Shown: in pieces, positions 61,826 through 64,000 of the stretch
Layout of the letters: each line of letters begins with the position of its first letter
Position numbering within the stretch: the first letter of the stretch is position 1
From: Hedera helix
Taxonomy: Eukaryota; Streptophyta; Magnoliopsida; Apiales; Araliaceae
Direction of reading: 5' to 3'
DNA: 64,000 nucleotides
NCBI GenBank assembly: GCA_947179155.2
Contig: OX359270.1
Coordinates: 822,501 to 886,500, forward strand
Program-made: the position numbers and the translations under genes
Notes under the pieces: generated by a model
What the model was told of the DNA's origin: nothing
Database searches by the model: none
The model's input: the letters and a program-made list of their open reading frames with translations, nothing else

Positions 61826-62644
61826 CTCAGTTAATTATGTCCCTTTCATCCGCACACTAATAAAAAAAACTATCCTCTTTAAGTTCCCTGGCATAAGACC
61901 TTATTATTGGACTTGATACATTTGAGATACCTTTTTAAGGGTTTAACTTGGACGAAACGGGATTGACAAGAGGAAAAGGACCCTTTTAGCGGGGAATGAC
62001 TTTGGCAATACAGTTGGGCCCAACTTGGATGAATAACACGTCACGTTGCATGTCTCGGATGCGCCACATGAATCTAGGCTTCTATTCACTATAAATAGGA
62101 GTCCTGACTTGATAGTTGATAAGACATCAGAGCCTACCTAGAGAGAAAAATATTTTGTATATGGCCGTTGTCGTCTGTTTTTCTTCCCTTAACTCTTCTT
62201 ACTCAGACTATTCTAGACTTTATGAGTCGTTCGTATTTTTAACTTACCCTCCTCCATTAGTAACTCCAAAATTACAATGAATATAAGCGAGTTAGAACTC
62301 GAGTTATGCCCAATTCAACTCATTTAGGTTTAACTCGAATTCAATTTGTTAAAAATATTTTATTATACTTTTAAAGTAATTATTTGAGCTTGACTCAATT
62401 AAATAAAACTCAACCAGACGAGCTCAAACATTATATACATCAGAACTCGTTTAAAAATTCGACTTAACTCGATTTATTTCTTTTGCGAGTTCCTTCTCAT
62501 CAAGTCAAAATATACCTACTCCCACACTAGTCTAAAGTCCAATTTTCCAACACTCCATTTATGTACTCACCCCCCACAATGCATCCAAACATGAAACACC
62601 CTTTCCGCACTCTCTCTCTCACTCTACACTAGTAGCTTGAAGTA
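61826..62644. other. Upstream region of the LEA_2 gene with an LTR-like promoter relic
   Basis: A TATAAATAG box at 62090-62098 followed by GAGTCCTGACTTG and ACATCAGAGCCTACC looks like the promoter/R region of a degraded LTR. I could not fix its ends. The stretch 62280-62520 is repeat-like (ACTCGAGTT-type motifs). The real LEA_2 promoter is probably within the last 120 bp, where a CTCTCTCTCTCACTC tract sits near 62610. Confidence 0.4.
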
Positions 62645-63247
62645 ATGAGCAAGGCAGTGAAGCCACCAAGACCACCATCTGGCCGTACAAACTTGGCATC
62701 ATGCATAGTGGCATCAGTCTTCTTAATATTTGTAGTCATAATCATCCTTATCGTGTTCTTCACCCTACTCAAACCCAAGCACCCCAAGCTCACCGTTAAC
62801 GCCATCCAGCTCCCCACATTCTCCATCGCTAACGGCACCGTCAACTTCACCTTCTCCCAGTACGTCTCCGTGAACAACCCAAACAAGGGAGTATTCTCCC
62901 ACTACGACAGCACCCTGCAGCTACTCTACTCCGGCAGTCAGGTGGGCTTCATGTACGTTCCCGCCGGCAAGATCGAAGCCGCCCGGACCCAGTTCATGAC
63001 TGCCACGTTTTCCGTCAAGTCTTTTCCGTTGTCCGCGGCCGTTGCTCAGCCGCAGGATGCGGGTCCTACTATCACCGATGGGTTGAACGGGGTCCGGGTA
63101 GGACCGACGATGGAGATCGAGTCGAGGTTGGTGATGGCGGGTCGGGTCAGGATGCTCCACATTTTTACGCATCACGTAGAAGCTAAATCTGCGTGTAGAG
63201 TAGCCGTTGCTGTGAGTGATGGATCTGTGTTGGGATTCCGCTGCTAG
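62645..63247 (+). CDS. LEA_2 / NDR1-HIN1-like (NHL) protein, single exon, 200 aa
   Basis: An open frame with coding GC content far above its surroundings. The N-terminus is short, basic and proline-rich (KPPRPPSGR), followed by a signal-anchor segment at about 21-43 (VASVFLIFVVIIILIVFF). Then comes a LEA_2 (water stress/hypersensitive response) fold at about 50-185 with FSIANGTVNFTFSQYVSVNN and NKGVFSHYDSTLQLLYSG. The C-terminus is ALxVSDGSVLGFRC-like. Family members are type II plasma membrane or ER proteins, several linked to defence or stress. Length and single-exon structure are normal. The first ATG of the frame is used. The specific member is not determined. Confidence 0.92.
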   Translation: MSKAVKPPRPPSGRTNLASCIVASVFLIFVVIIILIVFFTLLKPKHPKLTVNAIQLPTFSIANGTVNFTFSQYVSVNNPNKGVFSHYDSTLQLLYSGSQVGFMYVPAGKIEAARTQFMTATFSVKSFPLSAAVAQPQDAGPTITDGLNGVRVGPTMEIESRLVMAGRVRMLHIFTHHVEAKSACRVAVAVSDGSVLGFRC

Positions 63248-64000
63248 TAGTTAGTTTTTTAAATTTTTTTTTTTTTTGAAACTTTTAGTAATCGGGTGTT
63301 TAATTAATTACGTTACCCAATTTGGGGGACGAAACTGTAAAAATTATTTATCCTTTAAATTCTACTTATTAGCATACTAGTGTTTCTGGGAAGGCAGCCG
63401 CGGCGGTGAGTTGGTTCATTAGTGAGCTTAAATTGTCTTCTATGTTTATGCTTGTGTAGTGTGTACACACTGTTTAGAAAAGATAAAAGCATTTGAAAAT
63501 TATGCTTGTTTTATAAGTTCGGAACTCAAGTATACTCGACTTGACACACGAAAAATGATACCATATTTTTGGATTTGAACACATCAAATGTTATCGTTGT
63601 TACAAATATTATTATAAACGCTGGTAATCGAACATAATTCATGCAATCTGATGACTAAAAATTTCTAAACTTACCATAAATGCTCTTACTTGCCAATTAC
63701 ACGGCATGTTTAGAAAATTTCTTCTTCTGCTCCAAACATAATTGAAGGCAAATGTTAAAAAGTAAAGGCAAACTAATATTATTATACTTTTTGGAAAGTC
63801 ACATTATGTTGGAACATTACAATAAATGGAATTTTATAATAAATCTCAACTCTCTCCTCCATAATTACTCAATAATCATTTGAAACCGTAAAATTTCGTA
63901 ATCACCAAGTATCACATTCAGAATATGTAGAAAATTACATTGCCGTTGTACTCTTGTAGAGTATTATTATATCCTGAATTCATATGCTTTGTATATTTAT
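63248..64000. other. 3' flank of the LEA_2 gene
   Basis: AT-rich; the first 200-250 bp are probably the 3' untranslated region. I see no other gene. Confidence 0.5.

Noticed and set aside
61926..62280. Another solo LTR upstream of the LEA_2 gene
   Set aside because: TATA and downstream sequence look LTR-like, but I could not find TG..CA ends with a target-site duplication.

Overview
The window is nuclear DNA from a flowering plant, probably a eudicot. It is AT-rich, its genes carry many GT-AG introns, and its protein families are plant-specific (mid-SUN protein, FTSHI1-type plastid pseudoprotease, LEA_2/NHL protein). I cannot name the species. Three genes look intact: a mid-SUN protein (37143-40136, minus), the signal recognition particle receptor beta subunit (52361-57686, plus) and a single-exon LEA_2 protein (62645-63247, plus). 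A fourth gene, an N-myristoylated MGC protein, is cut by the left window edge (1-211, minus).

Four gene remnants are broken. They are a SKIP8-like NTF2-fold gene without its F-box exon and with a +1 shift (24116-25843, minus), an RNase H-like/RBR-type exon split by two solo LTRs (27065 to about 33430, plus), an FTSHI1 gene with a solo LTR inside an exon plus a nonsense codon, a frameshift, a lost splice acceptor and a Walker A substitution (41292-51051, minus), and a partial poly(A)-binding-protein gene (59444-59977, minus).

The left half is shaped by long solo LTRs of one Ty3/gypsy-like superfamily. I delimited eight from TG..CA-type ends and 5-bp target site duplications (TSDs): 1238-19308, 1941-13527, 5169-12780, 5987-8897, 16333-18877, 20207-23041, 27166-30879 and 30972-33378. 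The first four are nested one inside another, and 16333-18877 also lies in the outermost. Together they cover about 27 kb (42 percent of the window). None has an internal gag-pol region here. Most keep a mid-element TATA box, and several share a perfect hairpin (TGAGCAA-N5-TTGCTCA) near the 3' end.

Region by region: 1-1237 has the edge gene and a small TIR element. 1238-19308 is the nested LTR block. 19314-23046 is intergenic DNA and one more solo LTR. 23047-26500 holds the SKIP8-like remnant. 27065-33430 holds the doubly interrupted exon. 34397-36284 is a Mutator-like element. 37143-40136 is the SUN gene. 41292-51051 is the dead FTSHI1 gene, head to head with the SRP receptor beta gene, whose first intron carries a short LTR element with another solo LTR nested in it. 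58109-61825 holds foldback and hAT-like non-autonomous elements around the PABP remnant. 62645-63247 is the LEA_2 gene. The genes do not form a pathway; this is ordinary eukaryotic gene order in a repeat-rich segment.
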